From CAZMCC01 sp964564695 (lineage in GTDB: Bacteria > Planctomycetota > Phycisphaerae > Phycisphaerales > UBA1924), in assembly GCA_964564695.1 (NCBI GenBank), contig CAZMCC010000009.1, positions 1 to 59,895 on the forward strand: DNA of 59,895 bases, in the 5' to 3' direction. Made by a program: the position numbers and the translations under genes. Below the pieces are notes generated by a model, which saw only the letters and a program-made list of their open reading frames with translations, made no database searches and had not been told where the DNA came from. Positions 51,499-59,847 of the stretch are shown here, piece by piece. Positions within the stretch are counted from its first letter, which is position 1. Each line of letters starts with the position of its first letter.

Positions 51499-52932
51499 TC
51501 ACAACTCAATACTCGTCCCAAACACCGGCCGATGCACCTGCCGCGGCGACGCCCGCTCCGCCAGCTTCCCCGCCAGCACGCCGCGCTGCATGTCTTCGCC
51601 GTGGTTCAGCGCGACCCGAGGCCGATCCGTCACGCCCGCGCTCCCCGTGAGCGCCGGCATGGCCCAGTCCACCAGGTCGCTCTGCCCCGCGTGCGCGCTG
51701 AACCCGCTCAGCGTGTGCACCTGCGCCTTCACCGCGATGTTCTCCCCCAGCACCCGCACCATCTTCTCCCCGTTCACGAGCTTGCGCCCCAGCGTCCCCT
51801 CCGCCTGGAACCCCACGAACACCACGTGCACCTGCGGCTGCCACAGCCCGTGCCGCAGGTGATGCAGGATCCGCCCGCCCGTGCACATCCCCGAGCCGGC
51901 GATGATGATCGTCCCGCCCGCGGCCTTGTTCAGCTGCCTCGACTCTTCCCCCGTCCGCGTCGTCCGCAGCCCGCCGAAGTTCAGCGGGCTCGTCCCCGAG
52001 TACAGGATCGCCCGCGCCTCCTCGTCGAACAGCTCCGGGTGCCCGCGGTACGACTCGGTCGCGCGGTTCCCCAGCGGGCTGTCGATGATCACCGGCACCG
52101 GCTCGATCCGCTTCGCCCGCACCAGCTCCCCGATGATGTAGATGAGCTGCTGCGTCCGCCCCACCGCGAATGAAGGAATCAGCACGCGACCGTTCCCCCT
52201 CTTCGCCTCGCCCAGGATCTTCACGAACTCGTCGATCGTGCCGTCCATCGATTTGTGGTCCCGATCGCCGTACGTCGACTCGAGCACCAGCAGGTCCGCC
52301 GGCCCCAGCGAGCTTGGCTTCTGCGCATCCCGCAGGATCGGCAGCCCCCGCGGCCCGAGATCCCCCGAAAACAGGATCGTCCGCTCCCCATCCCCGTTCC
52401 CGTTCCCCGCCACCTGCACCCGCGCTGAGGACGACCCGAGAATGTGCCCCGCGTCCGCCAGCGTCACCGTCACGCCCGGAGCAATCTCCGTCGGCGTCGC
52501 ATACGGCAATGGGCGCAGCAGCCGCAGCACATGCTCCGTGTCCTCCACCGTGTACAACGCCGGCGGGCACACCTCGCGCCCGGCGCGCAGCCGGCGCAGC
52601 TCGCACCGCTCGTGGTCCATCTGCTGGATGTTCGCCGAGTCGCGCAGCATCACGTGCGCCAGTTCGATCGTCGGCGGCGTCGCCCAGATCGGCCGGTCAT
52701 ACCCCCATTTCGCGAGCTGAGGCAGCCGACCCGTGTGGTCCAGGTGCGCGTGCGTCAGCAGGATCGAGTCCAGCCGGTCGAAGTCCAGCGGCGGCGGGCG
52801 CCGGTTCGACTTCTCGGCGTGATAACTCCCCTGGTGCAGCCCCAGGTCCACCATCACGCGTGCCCGCGGGGTCTCGAGGTAGTTGCACGAGCCGGTCACC
52901 TCGCCCGCGGCCCCGTAGAAAGTGATGCGCAT
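51499..52932 (-). CDS. MBL-fold/beta-CASP exonuclease-like protein
   Basis: The ATG at 52932 starts MRITFYGAAGEVTGSCNYLE, the normal beginning of this group. The 477-residue protein has the MBL metal motif LLTHAHLDHTGRLPQLAKWG, the later ligands in GHILGSSSARV and LFSGDLGPRG, and the beta-CASP motifs with SFAVGRTQQLIYII, SGMCTGGRILHHLRHGLWQP and the final TLSGFSAHAGQSDLVDW. These features match RNA-processing metallo-beta-lactamases (CPSF-73/YsgC-like), which cut or degrade RNA. All active-site residues seem present. It diverges from the second MBL protein at 53280. Confidence 0.9.
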   Translation of the reverse strand: MRITFYGAAGEVTGSCNYLETPRARVMVDLGLHQGSYHAEKSNRRPPPLDFDRLDSILLTHAHLDHTGRLPQLAKWGYDRPIWATPPTIELAHVMLRDSANIQQMDHERCELRRLRAGREVCPPALYTVEDTEHVLRLLRPLPYATPTEIAPGVTVTLADAGHILGSSSARVQVAGNGNGDGERTILFSGDLGPRGLPILRDAQKPSSLGPADLLVLESTYGDRDHKSMDGTIDEFVKILGEAKRGNGRVLIPSFAVGRTQQLIYIIGELVRAKRIEPVPVIIDSPLGNRATESYRGHPELFDEEARAILYSGTSPLNFGGLRTTRTGEESRQLNKAAGGTIIIAGSGMCTGGRILHHLRHGLWQPQVHVVFVGFQAEGTLGRKLVNGEKMVRVLGENIAVKAQVHTLSGFSAHAGQSDLVDWAMPALTGSAGVTDRPRVALNHGEDMQRGVLAGKLAERASPRQVHRPVFGTSIEL

Positions 52933-53279
52933 GACCAGACGGTATCGCCGAGATCCCCCCTCCGCGCATCGCTGAGGGGGAAATGCTTGATGGGCGTCCA
53001 GCCCATCAAGCGGGGGGAGAGGCGTGCGCGCCCGCCGCAACAAAGGCCCGCCTCCGCGTGAACGACCTCGCTCGTCCCCACATGAGCGCCCCATCATGTT
53101 GCCGCCCCTTCGCCCGCTTTTCTGGCCCGAATGAACCCGATGAACGATGGTTGAGTATTGGTAAGGCGATCCCCCAGCCGCCCCACTCTGCCCCGGGGCG
53201 CAAAGGCCGCGTGAATGATGGAGAGAGCAGCAACAGATTGTGTGGCCGGATTCGGCACCTTTGCCGAAGCTTCCACGCC
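52933..53279. promoter_or_regulatory. Divergent region between two MBL genes with an 11-bp palindrome
   Basis: About 350 bases without a gene. The main feature is a perfect inverted repeat gcttgatgggc / gcccatcaagc around gtcca (52985-53011), preceded by ccccc...ggggg at 52957-52980. Located some 55-80 bases before the beta-CASP start, it could be an operator or leader hairpin. The rest shows no clear promoter boxes or repeats. Confidence 0.4.
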
Positions 53280-54332
53280 ATGGAAGCACGACTGCTCAAC
53301 CCCGCCCCAGTGGAGCTTGAGCTGACCATGGGCCGCCTCGCCGCCATCGTGAAGTCCGGGCTCCGGCGATACCCGCCGCAGCTCGTGTCCTCCATCCGCG
53401 GCCTCATCAACCCCTCGTCCCTGGGCAAGCCCACCCGTGATCTCGACGTCGGCGCCTTCGAGCGCAGCGACCTCGCCGCGGTGTGGCTCGGCCACGCCAC
53501 GGTCCTCATGCGGGTCGGCGGGACGACCATCCTCACCGACCCGGTCTTCTCCGACCGCATCGGCCTGACCATGGGCAACGTGACGATGGGCATCTCGCGG
53601 ATCGCCCCGGTCCCGGTCGACCCCGCGAGCCTGCCGCCCATCGACCTCGTGCTCCTCAGCCACGCCCACCTCGACCACCTCGACCGCCCCACGCTCCAGC
53701 GCATCGCCAGCTCGCGCACCACCGTCGTCACGGCCCAGCGCACGACCCGTCTCGTGCCCTCGGGCTTCGGTGACGTGCTCGAGCTCAAGTGGGGCCAGCG
53801 TCTCAGCGTCCGCGGCGTCGACCTCGAGGCTGTCCGCCCTGCTCACTGGGGCGCCCGCAAGGCCTACGACCGGCGTCGCGGGTTCAACTCGTATGTCATC
53901 ACGAGCGGTTGCCGCAGGGCGCTTTACGCCGGCGACACCGCGCTTACGAACGCGTTCGACGAACTGGGTGCGATGGACATGGCCGTCTTCGGCATCGGGG
54001 CATACCAGCCCTGGAACCACCACCACGCCAACCCCGAGCAGGTCTGGCGCATGTTCACGGCCATGCAGTGCGGGGGGGGCGGCGCGGGCGCGGGCGAGGC
54101 CGAGCGCAAGACCAACGGCGTCCTTGTCCCGATCCACCACAGCACGTTCAAGCTCAGCGATGAACCGATCCACGAGCCGATGGCCCGCATGCTCGCCGTC
54201 GCTGGGACCGACGTCCACCGCGTCGTCGTTCGCCACGTGGGCGAGAGCTGGTCGGTGTGCGGGCGGCTGACAAGCGGCTCCCTCGCCGCGGCCCGCCACC
54301 AGGCCGCCGCCGGCGCCGTCGCCCTCGCATGA
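53280..54332 (+). CDS. MBL-fold hydrolase (NAPE-PLD/UlaG-like)
   Basis: The ATG at 53280 gives 350 residues. The fold starts with VWLGHATVLMRVGGTTILTD, then DPVFSDRIG, and has the metal motif LLSHAHLDHLDRPTLQRI, YAGDTALTNAFDELG as later ligand and VLVPIHHSTFKL near the end. This order is that of the NAPE-PLD/UlaG branch (PF12706), whose members hydrolyse phosphodiesters or lactones. No signal peptide. A poly-glycine loop (CGGGGAGAGEAE) encoded by a G run interrupts the region after the GAYQPWNHHHANPEQVW motif. It may share a regulatory region with the divergent beta-CASP protein. Confidence 0.85.
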   Translation: MEARLLNPAPVELELTMGRLAAIVKSGLRRYPPQLVSSIRGLINPSSLGKPTRDLDVGAFERSDLAAVWLGHATVLMRVGGTTILTDPVFSDRIGLTMGNVTMGISRIAPVPVDPASLPPIDLVLLSHAHLDHLDRPTLQRIASSRTTVVTAQRTTRLVPSGFGDVLELKWGQRLSVRGVDLEAVRPAHWGARKAYDRRRGFNSYVITSGCRRALYAGDTALTNAFDELGAMDMAVFGIGAYQPWNHHHANPEQVWRMFTAMQCGGGGAGAGEAERKTNGVLVPIHHSTFKLSDEPIHEPMARMLAVAGTDVHRVVVRHVGESWSVCGRLTSGSLAAARHQAAAGAVALA

Positions 54333-54650
54333 CGCATCGCTTTGCCCCGCACGGCGCCCGCCTCTTCGCCCCGGAGGGGCGCCCGAATGTTGCCACGGGT
54401 GGAGCGACGCGCTTCGCGTCGCGCAACCCGTGGAAGCTCGCCCCTTAATTCTCTCTCTAGTATTCCGAAGTGCCCCGGCGGGGCACACGAATTTCCCCCG
54501 CAACGCCGCACACGTTCTCGGCGCGTGCGTTCCGTCTGCCTCCTCGCCCATCCCCTCCGCCTAGCATCCTCGCCGGAACATTCGTTCCGTTGCGGCACAC
54601 GGCCATGGCTCGCCGGTCGGTCGTTGGCTCGCCCTCACCCGAGAAAGACC
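54333..54650. repeat. Gap with palindromes upstream of the lipoprotein gene
   Basis: The 318-base gap holds a composite palindrome, ccacgggt / acccgtgg (54393-54433), enclosing the perfect 8-bp hairpin gcgacgcg-ctt-cgcgtcgc (54404-54422); the foot ttgccac is that of the hairpin family. There is also cgccccggaggggcg (54368-54382) and gtgccccggcggggcac (54470-54486). The rest shows nothing recognisable. Confidence 0.6.
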
Positions 54651-56246
54651 ATGCGCTACCACGCCCCCGCGTCACATCCGCGCGCCCCGTTCGCCCGCAC
54701 GCTCCTGTCCTTCTGTGTCGCCGCGTGCTGCTTCATCATCGCCGGCTGCGCCGAAATGGCCCTCAAGCAGAAAGAGCGCCAGATGGAGCTCGTCGCCCGC
54801 GACTGGTCGATGACCATCCGAGCCAGCCAGGTCGTCCCCGTCTACCCCCTCACCCAGGACCTCGTCCCCGGCGACGTCTTCGTCGTCCAGATGCCCATCG
54901 CCGAGCAGAGCCGGCGCTACCGCGAGCGCGGGTTCCTTCCCACCGACCTCCAGGCCGCCCGCCTCCAGGTCAGCGACTACCGCGCCTTTTACCGTGGCTT
55001 CGAGCACGGCCCCGCCGACGAGGACACGCCCCTCATCCTCCCGCGCGACTGGCGCGCCGGCCCCTCCGACGGCTCCATCGCCGGCTCGATCCTCAACCCC
55101 AGCGAGGGTGACGCCCCCAACGACGGCTTCGGGCGCGTCTGGCGCTCCTTCCCCCGCGCCGGCTTCCCCAGCTACACCTTCGAGGTCTCCAACCAGGGCG
55201 GTCTGAGCGCCGCTCTCCCCGTGCAGGGCATCCCCGTCGCGCTCGCCGCCACCGGCGCCGCTCGCGCCACCGGCTCGATCACCATCGCCGACGCCGTCAC
55301 CTACGGCGTCGACGCCGGCGACCTTTACGAACAGCTCCACGACTACGTCGAGGACGCCCGGGCCAAGGGCCTCACGCCCCCGCCCGGACAGATCTGGTAT
55401 CTCCGCGTCGTCACCCGCGTCTTCGCCGCCAAGCGCTTCGACATCGTCCTCACCGCCACCTCCACCTGGGGCGGCGGCGTCGACGTCGGCGCGCCCAAGG
55501 AGGTCGGTGACACCAAGGCCCCCGAGCCGCTCGCGGTCCCCGAACGCATCGCCGATACGCCCCGGGCCCAGGAGATCATGCTCGACGATCTCGAGCTCCG
55601 CGCCGCGGAGCGCAGGGCCGCGTCCGAAGACGCCCAGGCGCACCGCACGGGCAACTCCCTCGAGGGCGGCCTCACCGTCACCGACATCAACAAGCGCCTC
55701 AAGGCCCTCGAGTCTCCCGACGCCGACGGCGCCAAGCCCGTCCCCGGAGCGGGCGCCGCCGCCAGCCTCGCCCCCGGCGTCTCCCTCCGCGCCACCTTCG
55801 CCAGCGGGCGCACCGTCGGGTTCCAGGAGACCTACACCGAGCCGATCGTCGTCGGCTACCACGGCTTCGATGTCGCGATCGACTCGAGCGGCAACATCGG
55901 CCCCATCGTCCCCACCTTCGCCGTCCTCACCGAGGGCGCCTTCATCCCGCCCCCGACCGGCCTCACCACCGAGGACACGGTGTACCGCGCGCTCGTCAAC
56001 ACCCTGCGCGGCGCCGACCCGGACAAGTCGATCCCCGTCCTTCGGGTGGCCGCCGGCAACGACGACGCCCTCCTGGTGATGTTCGAGTCCGAACTCGCGA
56101 AGGAAGGCAACGACAAGAATCCTGTCGGCGCGTGGACCGACGCGAGTCACGCGTGGATCGGGGCCGCCGGCATGGGCGCCGCCCCCAACCGCCGCCTGCT
56201 GGTGCGCGAGTGGCTCGCCGCGGCCCTCGAGAACGCCGACTTCTGA
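54651..56246 (+). CDS. Hypothetical lipoprotein
   Basis: The ATG at 54651 follows gagaaag and starts a lipoprotein signal (LLSFCVAACCFIIAGC, modified Cys33). The 531-residue mature part is predicted soluble and outside: an N-terminal region with PVYPLTQDLVPGDVFVVQMP, a middle with ALPVQGIPVALAATGAARAT and ITIADAVTYGVDAGDLYEQL, a long helical/charged stretch (ALRAAERRAASEDAQAHRTG region), and a C-terminal domain containing YTEPIVVGYHGFDVAIDSSG. I do not recognise a family. It is followed after 46 bases by a small gene, probably in the same operon. Confidence 0.7.
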   Translation: MRYHAPASHPRAPFARTLLSFCVAACCFIIAGCAEMALKQKERQMELVARDWSMTIRASQVVPVYPLTQDLVPGDVFVVQMPIAEQSRRYRERGFLPTDLQAARLQVSDYRAFYRGFEHGPADEDTPLILPRDWRAGPSDGSIAGSILNPSEGDAPNDGFGRVWRSFPRAGFPSYTFEVSNQGGLSAALPVQGIPVALAATGAARATGSITIADAVTYGVDAGDLYEQLHDYVEDARAKGLTPPPGQIWYLRVVTRVFAAKRFDIVLTATSTWGGGVDVGAPKEVGDTKAPEPLAVPERIADTPRAQEIMLDDLELRAAERRAASEDAQAHRTGNSLEGGLTVTDINKRLKALESPDADGAKPVPGAGAAASLAPGVSLRATFASGRTVGFQETYTEPIVVGYHGFDVAIDSSGNIGPIVPTFAVLTEGAFIPPPTGLTTEDTVYRALVNTLRGADPDKSIPVLRVAAGNDDALLVMFESELAKEGNDKNPVGAWTDASHAWIGAAGMGAAPNRRLLVREWLAAALENADF

Positions 56247-56292
56247 CCGACGCCCCACCCCTTCCCTTCAGACGAGATCGCAGGAGCAAGGA

Positions 56293-56511
56293 ATGGCCCG
56301 ATTCAAGGTTGAGGTGCTCGACAACGACGTCTCCGGCGACAAGGCCTGGAAACGCATCGTGGACAGCATCCGCGACGGCGCCAAGAGCGTCGAGGTCGTC
56401 TCACGCACCGTCGACAAGGTCAAGATCTGGGAGATCCGCTCGTGGAGCGGCATCCGCGACGCCACGCCGGGCTCGAACGCGGCGGGCGCCGACCCGAATC
56501 TCGACTATTGA
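56293..56511 (+). CDS. Small conserved-looking protein
   Basis: The 72-residue protein has a good Shine-Dalgarno sequence (caggagcaagga before the ATG). It contains VEVLDNDVSGDKAWKRIVDS, IRDGAKSVEVVSRTVDKVKI and WEIRSWSGIRDATPGS, a compact alternation of beta and alpha elements without signal peptide. The family is unknown. Its position 46 bases after the lipoprotein gene suggests joint expression. A repeat begins one base after the stop. Confidence 0.6.
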   Translation: MARFKVEVLDNDVSGDKAWKRIVDSIRDGAKSVEVVSRTVDKVKIWEIRSWSGIRDATPGSNAAGADPNLDY

Positions 56512-56560
56512 GGTGGCACAGGCGTCCCGCGTGTGATCGGCCGCCTTGGGCCGATGCCAC
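56512..56560. repeat. gtggcacaggcgtcc double hairpin
   Basis: Starting immediately after the stop of the small gene: cacaggcg-tcc-cgcgtgtg (one mismatch) followed by atcggcc / ggccgat around gccttg (56536-56555) with foot gccac. It corresponds to 30148-30195 and, inverted, to 59835-59878. Confidence 0.8.
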
Positions 56561-56669
56561 CGGACCTGAAGCCGATTTCGCCCCCGCTTCACCCACCCTT
56601 CAGCGACCACGGCCATCCTGACAGTACAGGCCGCGTTTCTTCTTCACGCGCCCACAACGGACACTTCCC

Positions 56670-57140
56670 ATGGTCGCAGGCCGAGGATTCCTGGATCACA
56701 TCCCGTCGAGCGCCGAACGTGTCCCGTCGCACACCGCGCCGCGCTTCAACCGGCGCATCAAGTGCACCACCAAGGCCAACATCCTCTACTACAGCCACCA
56801 CCCCGACCTCATCGAGGAGCGGCTGCAACAGCTCGATGAGGAGTGGGATATCGAGCGCGTCCTCGAAACCCAGGCGGCCGCCCTCGCCCTCGCCGGCACG
56901 GTCCTGGGCACGCTCGTGGACCGGCGCTGGTTCGCCCTCCCGGCGATCGTCGGCGGATTCCTGCTCCAGCACGCCGTGCAGGGCTGGGCCCCGCCGCTGC
57001 CGTTCCTCCGCAGCTTCGGCGTGCGCACGACGCAGGAGATCGAGGCCGAGCGCTACGCGCTCAAGGCCCTGCGAGGCGACTTCCGCGACATCGCACCCGG
57101 CGACACCGGTGCCCTCGCGGCGGCGACCGATCGGTTGTAG
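56670..57140 (+). CDS. DUF2892/YgaP-like membrane protein
   Basis: The 156-residue protein has a polar N-terminus with HTAPRFNRRIKCTTKANILY, a coiled-coil-like stretch HPDLIEERLQQLDEEWDIER, and two membrane helices (AAALALAGTVLGTLVDRRWF, ALPAIVGGFLLQHAVQGWAP) of the DUF2892 type, then RSFGVRTTQEIEAERYALKA with the typical cytoplasmic tail. Related proteins occur alone or fused to rhodanese; a role in sulfur transfer or membrane homeostasis is only inferred. The ATG lacks a strong Shine-Dalgarno sequence. Confidence 0.75.
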   Translation: MVAGRGFLDHIPSSAERVPSHTAPRFNRRIKCTTKANILYYSHHPDLIEERLQQLDEEWDIERVLETQAAALALAGTVLGTLVDRRWFALPAIVGGFLLQHAVQGWAPPLPFLRSFGVRTTQEIEAERYALKALRGDFRDIAPGDTGALAAATDRL

Positions 57141-57164
57141 CGACAGGAAAGAACGATGAACGAC

Positions 57165-57194
57165 GGGTGCCCCGGCGGAGCTCTGTCCGCCGGG
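57165..57194. repeat. Constant-loop hairpin at the end of the DUF2892 gene
   Basis: cccggcgga / tccgccggg (57171-57194) around gctctg (complement cagagc), with gggtgc before it. It has the same stem as the elements at 6621 and 18305. It lies 25 bases after the DUF2892 stop and next to the end of the PEP-CTERM gene on the other strand, so it may also terminate both transcripts. Confidence 0.8.
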
Positions 57195-57204
57195 CTCTTC
57201 TGTT

Positions 57205-57837
57205 TCAACCGCACCGCCGCCGCGCCGCCACCAGACCTCCCAGCCCAATCAGCACCAGCGTCCCCGGCGCCGGTACCGGCGCGGTCAGGACCCGGAACTC
57301 AACCGTGTCCTGAAAGAACTGGAATTCACCGAAGATCGAGAACGTCAGCACGTTCTGGTTGATCGAGAATGAGTCGATGGCCTGGGAGATGCCGCGGGGG
57401 TCGCCGGTCTGGTCGTACGTCGTCCCCGTCGGTCCCAGGATCGGGTCCGAGGGGTACAGCGTCGCATTGTCGAACGCCACGCCCACGATCTGCCCGTCGA
57501 ACGTGATCGTGCCCGTGATCTGCTGGCCGACGTGCCGGTAGTGCAGGTAGTGCGAGTCGACGACGCCGCTGACCGAGCCCGGTGTCGGCAACGTGCTCGA
57601 CCCCGGGTTGTTGATCATGCTCATCGCGAGGTTGGAGACGAGCACATCCTGCTGCTCATCCCAGATGGTCGCCGTGTCGGCCGCGCTCGCGTAGCTGATC
57701 CCGAGCTGCACGACGGCCGGCGGCGCGATCTGCTCGATGGGGCCGGTGAACGACGAGATCGACGCCACCGCGGGCGCCGCGGCGAGAAGCAGAAGCGACG
57801 TAGCGACCGCGGACGAACGGGTGCGGGACCGGCCCAT
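57205..57837 (-). CDS. PEP-CTERM sorting domain protein
   Basis: The 210-residue protein has an N-terminal signal peptide (AVATSLLLLAAAPAVAS) and a C-terminal sorting tail VPAPGTLVLIGLGGLVAARR R, a variant of the PEP-CTERM pattern with Ala instead of Glu, a membrane helix and terminal arginines. The tail would be recognised by an exosortase, which is not in this window. The middle is beta-rich (ITGTITFDGQIVGVAFDNAT, LTFSIFGEFQFFQDTVEFRV). Its role is unknown, probably in the extracellular matrix or envelope. Confidence 0.82.
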   Translation of the reverse strand: MGRSRTRSSAVATSLLLLAAAPAVASISSFTGPIEQIAPPAVVQLGISYASAADTATIWDEQQDVLVSNLAMSMINNPGSSTLPTPGSVSGVVDSHYLHYRHVGQQITGTITFDGQIVGVAFDNATLYPSDPILGPTGTTYDQTGDPRGISQAIDSFSINQNVLTFSIFGEFQFFQDTVEFRVLTAPVPAPGTLVLIGLGGLVAARRRCG

Positions 57838-57940
57838 GGGATCTCTCCTTCAGAAGCGGCCAGACTAGTTTGTTAAGGTCAATCCTGCAATCAAATAGTC
57901 TGCGTTCGCATTTCGTTTGGGGCCGCGAAACGCCCCATCC

Positions 57941-59422
57941 TCACAGCAACGGCCCCACCAGCTGGGCCGTGTTTTCCGCCGCCTTGCGGTACCACCGGCG
58001 CTCGCGCCAGTCCGCCAGGTTCACTTCCACCGATTGCTCGATGTAGCCGCGCTGCATGAACCGCACCAGGCTCGCCACATCCGTGTCGTAGATCATCATC
58101 GTGATCTCGAAGTTGAGCCGGAACGAGCGCGTGTCCAGGTTCGCCGAGCCGATCACCGCGAGGTCGCGGTCCACCGTCACCGTCTTGCTGTGCAAGAGCC
58201 CGCCCCGGTAGTGGTGGATGTGCACGCCCGACTCGAGCAGATCCAGGTAGTGCGACCGGCTCGCCGCCCGCACCATCAGGTTGTCGAGCACCTCGGGCAG
58301 CACGAGGTGCACGTGCACGCCTCTCACCGAGGCCGACATCAACGCCGTCTTCAGCGCCTCGTCGGGCACGAAGTACGGCGTCGTGATGAACAGCTCCTCG
58401 CGCGCCACATGGATGCACGCCAGGATCGCCTGCATCACGGACGCCGGCGCCGGCCCCGGCCCCGACGGGATCACCTGCACGATCGTCCCGCCCCCCCCCA
58501 CCCCCGGCGAATCCGGTGCTTGAGGCGGCAGCGCCGGCAGGAACGCATCCGCCTCCGGCATCGGCTCCCCCGAGTCCAGCTGCCAGTCCGTCAGGAACAC
58601 CACCGCCAGCGCCTGCGCCGCCGGCCCTTTGAGCCGCACGGTGCAGTCGATCCACGGCCCGGTCTTGATCCACTTCCTCGACCGGAACGTTGAGTCGGCG
58701 ATGTTCTGGCTGCCGCAGTACGCGACCTCGCCGTCGATCACGAGGATCTTGCGGTGGTTTCGCAGGTCGATCCGCGCGAACAGGGCCCGCAGGAACGCCA
58801 CCGGCAGCGCCGGGACAACCTTTACCCCCGCCCCGCGCATCGACGACGCACGGCGCGACTTGAGAAACTTCTTCGACCCGACCGCGTCCACGAGCACGCG
58901 GCACTGCACACCCCGGGCCGCGGCCAGTTCCAGCGCCAGGCCCACGCGCTCCGAGCGCGTGCCCGGGTCCCAGATGTATGTGAGCATGTGCACGTGGTGC
59001 TTGGCCGCGTTGATGTCCGCGATCATCGCGTCGAGCGTCTTCTCCGCGTCGGTGTGCAGCTCGATCGCGTTGCCCGAGAGCGGCGGGAACCCGCCGACGG
59101 CCGTGCCGAACACCGCGATGTGCCCGTACGGCGCGTTCTCGTTCAGGAAGATCCCGCACCGGTGCCGCCACAGGCCGATCGCCTCGGCCTCGAGTTTCGT
59201 CACCAGCTCGTTGTACCGGCGCGCCCGCCGGATCCCCAGCTTCGCCTCGCCGAAGAGCAGGTAGCCGACCCAGCCGAAGATCGGAACGAACAGGAGCACG
59301 ACCAGCCACGCCGTGCGGATCGGCGGATCGATGCGGCGCATGACCACCCGCCCGGCGAGCAGCAGCCGGATGATCCAGTCGGCGATGAAGATGGCCCATG
59401 CGAGCCAATCGGGGAAGTGCAC
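57941..59422 (-). CDS. cls: Cardiolipin synthase (phospholipase D family)
   Basis: The GTG at 59422 begins the two N-terminal membrane helices (WLAWAIFIADWIIRLLLAG, AWLVVLLFVPIFGWVGYLLF) typical of ClsA. The 493-residue protein has two HKD motifs: NHRKILVIDGEVAYCGSQN, and LHSKTVTVDRDLAVIGSANL, each with the serine or asparagine that follows in the family. It joins phosphatidylglycerol molecules or a related pair into cardiolipin at the inner membrane. A glycine-rich loop (GVGGGGTIVQ) before residue 310 is encoded by a nine-base C run on the plus strand (58491-58499). A hairpin repeat precedes the start. Confidence 0.92.
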   Translation of the reverse strand: MHFPDWLAWAIFIADWIIRLLLAGRVVMRRIDPPIRTAWLVVLLFVPIFGWVGYLLFGEAKLGIRRARRYNELVTKLEAEAIGLWRHRCGIFLNENAPYGHIAVFGTAVGGFPPLSGNAIELHTDAEKTLDAMIADINAAKHHVHMLTYIWDPGTRSERVGLALELAAARGVQCRVLVDAVGSKKFLKSRRASSMRGAGVKVVPALPVAFLRALFARIDLRNHRKILVIDGEVAYCGSQNIADSTFRSRKWIKTGPWIDCTVRLKGPAAQALAVVFLTDWQLDSGEPMPEADAFLPALPPQAPDSPGVGGGGTIVQVIPSGPGPAPASVMQAILACIHVAREELFITTPYFVPDEALKTALMSASVRGVHVHLVLPEVLDNLMVRAASRSHYLDLLESGVHIHHYRGGLLHSKTVTVDRDLAVIGSANLDTRSFRLNFEITMMIYDTDVASLVRFMQRGYIEQSVEVNLADWRERRWYRKAAENTAQLVGPLL

Positions 59423-59439
59423 GGTGAGAGAGTAACGAG

Positions 59440-59527
59440 CCCTCCGCGCAGGCGGAGGGTGAACCCGTCAGAAACGGGCCACTGCCGCGGTAAAGGGCAA
59501 ATCAGCAAAGGGCAAAGGACAAATCAG
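59440..59527. repeat. Hairpin and gcaaagggcaaa repeat upstream of cls
   Basis: The 8-bp hairpin ccctccgc-gcag-gcggaggg (59440-59459) is a sister of 31577-31596; it is followed by taaagggcaaatcagcaaag (59491-59510) and ggcaaaggacaaat. They separate cls from a doubtful gene remnant. Confidence 0.65.
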
Positions 59528-59547
59528 GACGCGGCGGAGAGATTGTG

Positions 59548-59847
59548 TCAATGCTTGTCGGGCGGGGGACCGGTGGGGGGCGGGGTTCGTGTGATTCGGT
59601 CGATGAGCCAGCACATGCGGAGCGGGCCGGTGTCGGGGCGGATGAGGTGGAAGCGGATGCGGGGGGCAGTCGGCACTGGGGACTGGGCACTGGGGGGAGA
59701 CAGATGGAGGTCGACGGTGGCGGTGCGGCCGTGCTGGGTGGGGGGGGGGAAGGGTGGCGGCGCCGGGGGTGTCGAGGAGGTCGGGGAGGGCTTGGAGGTC
59801 GGGGAGAGGGAGGTCGAGGGGTGCGGCGGCAGGCATCGGCCCCGAGC
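59548..59847 (-). pseudogene. Possible small protein gene with a poly-C frameshift
   Basis: On the minus strand an ATG at about 59847, in the edge of a repeat, starts PAAAPLDLPLPDLQALPDLL. The frame then meets ten C in a row (59740-59749). If one C is dropped, the reading continues as TQHGRTATVDLHLSP and then PRIRFHLIRPDTGPLRMCWL, ending IDRITRTPPPTGPPPDKH at a TGA (59548-59550). This second part has normal protein composition. The true gene, if any, could be broken by the C tract, by an assembly error, or be a chance frame in GC-rich DNA. No family recognised. Confidence 0.3.
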
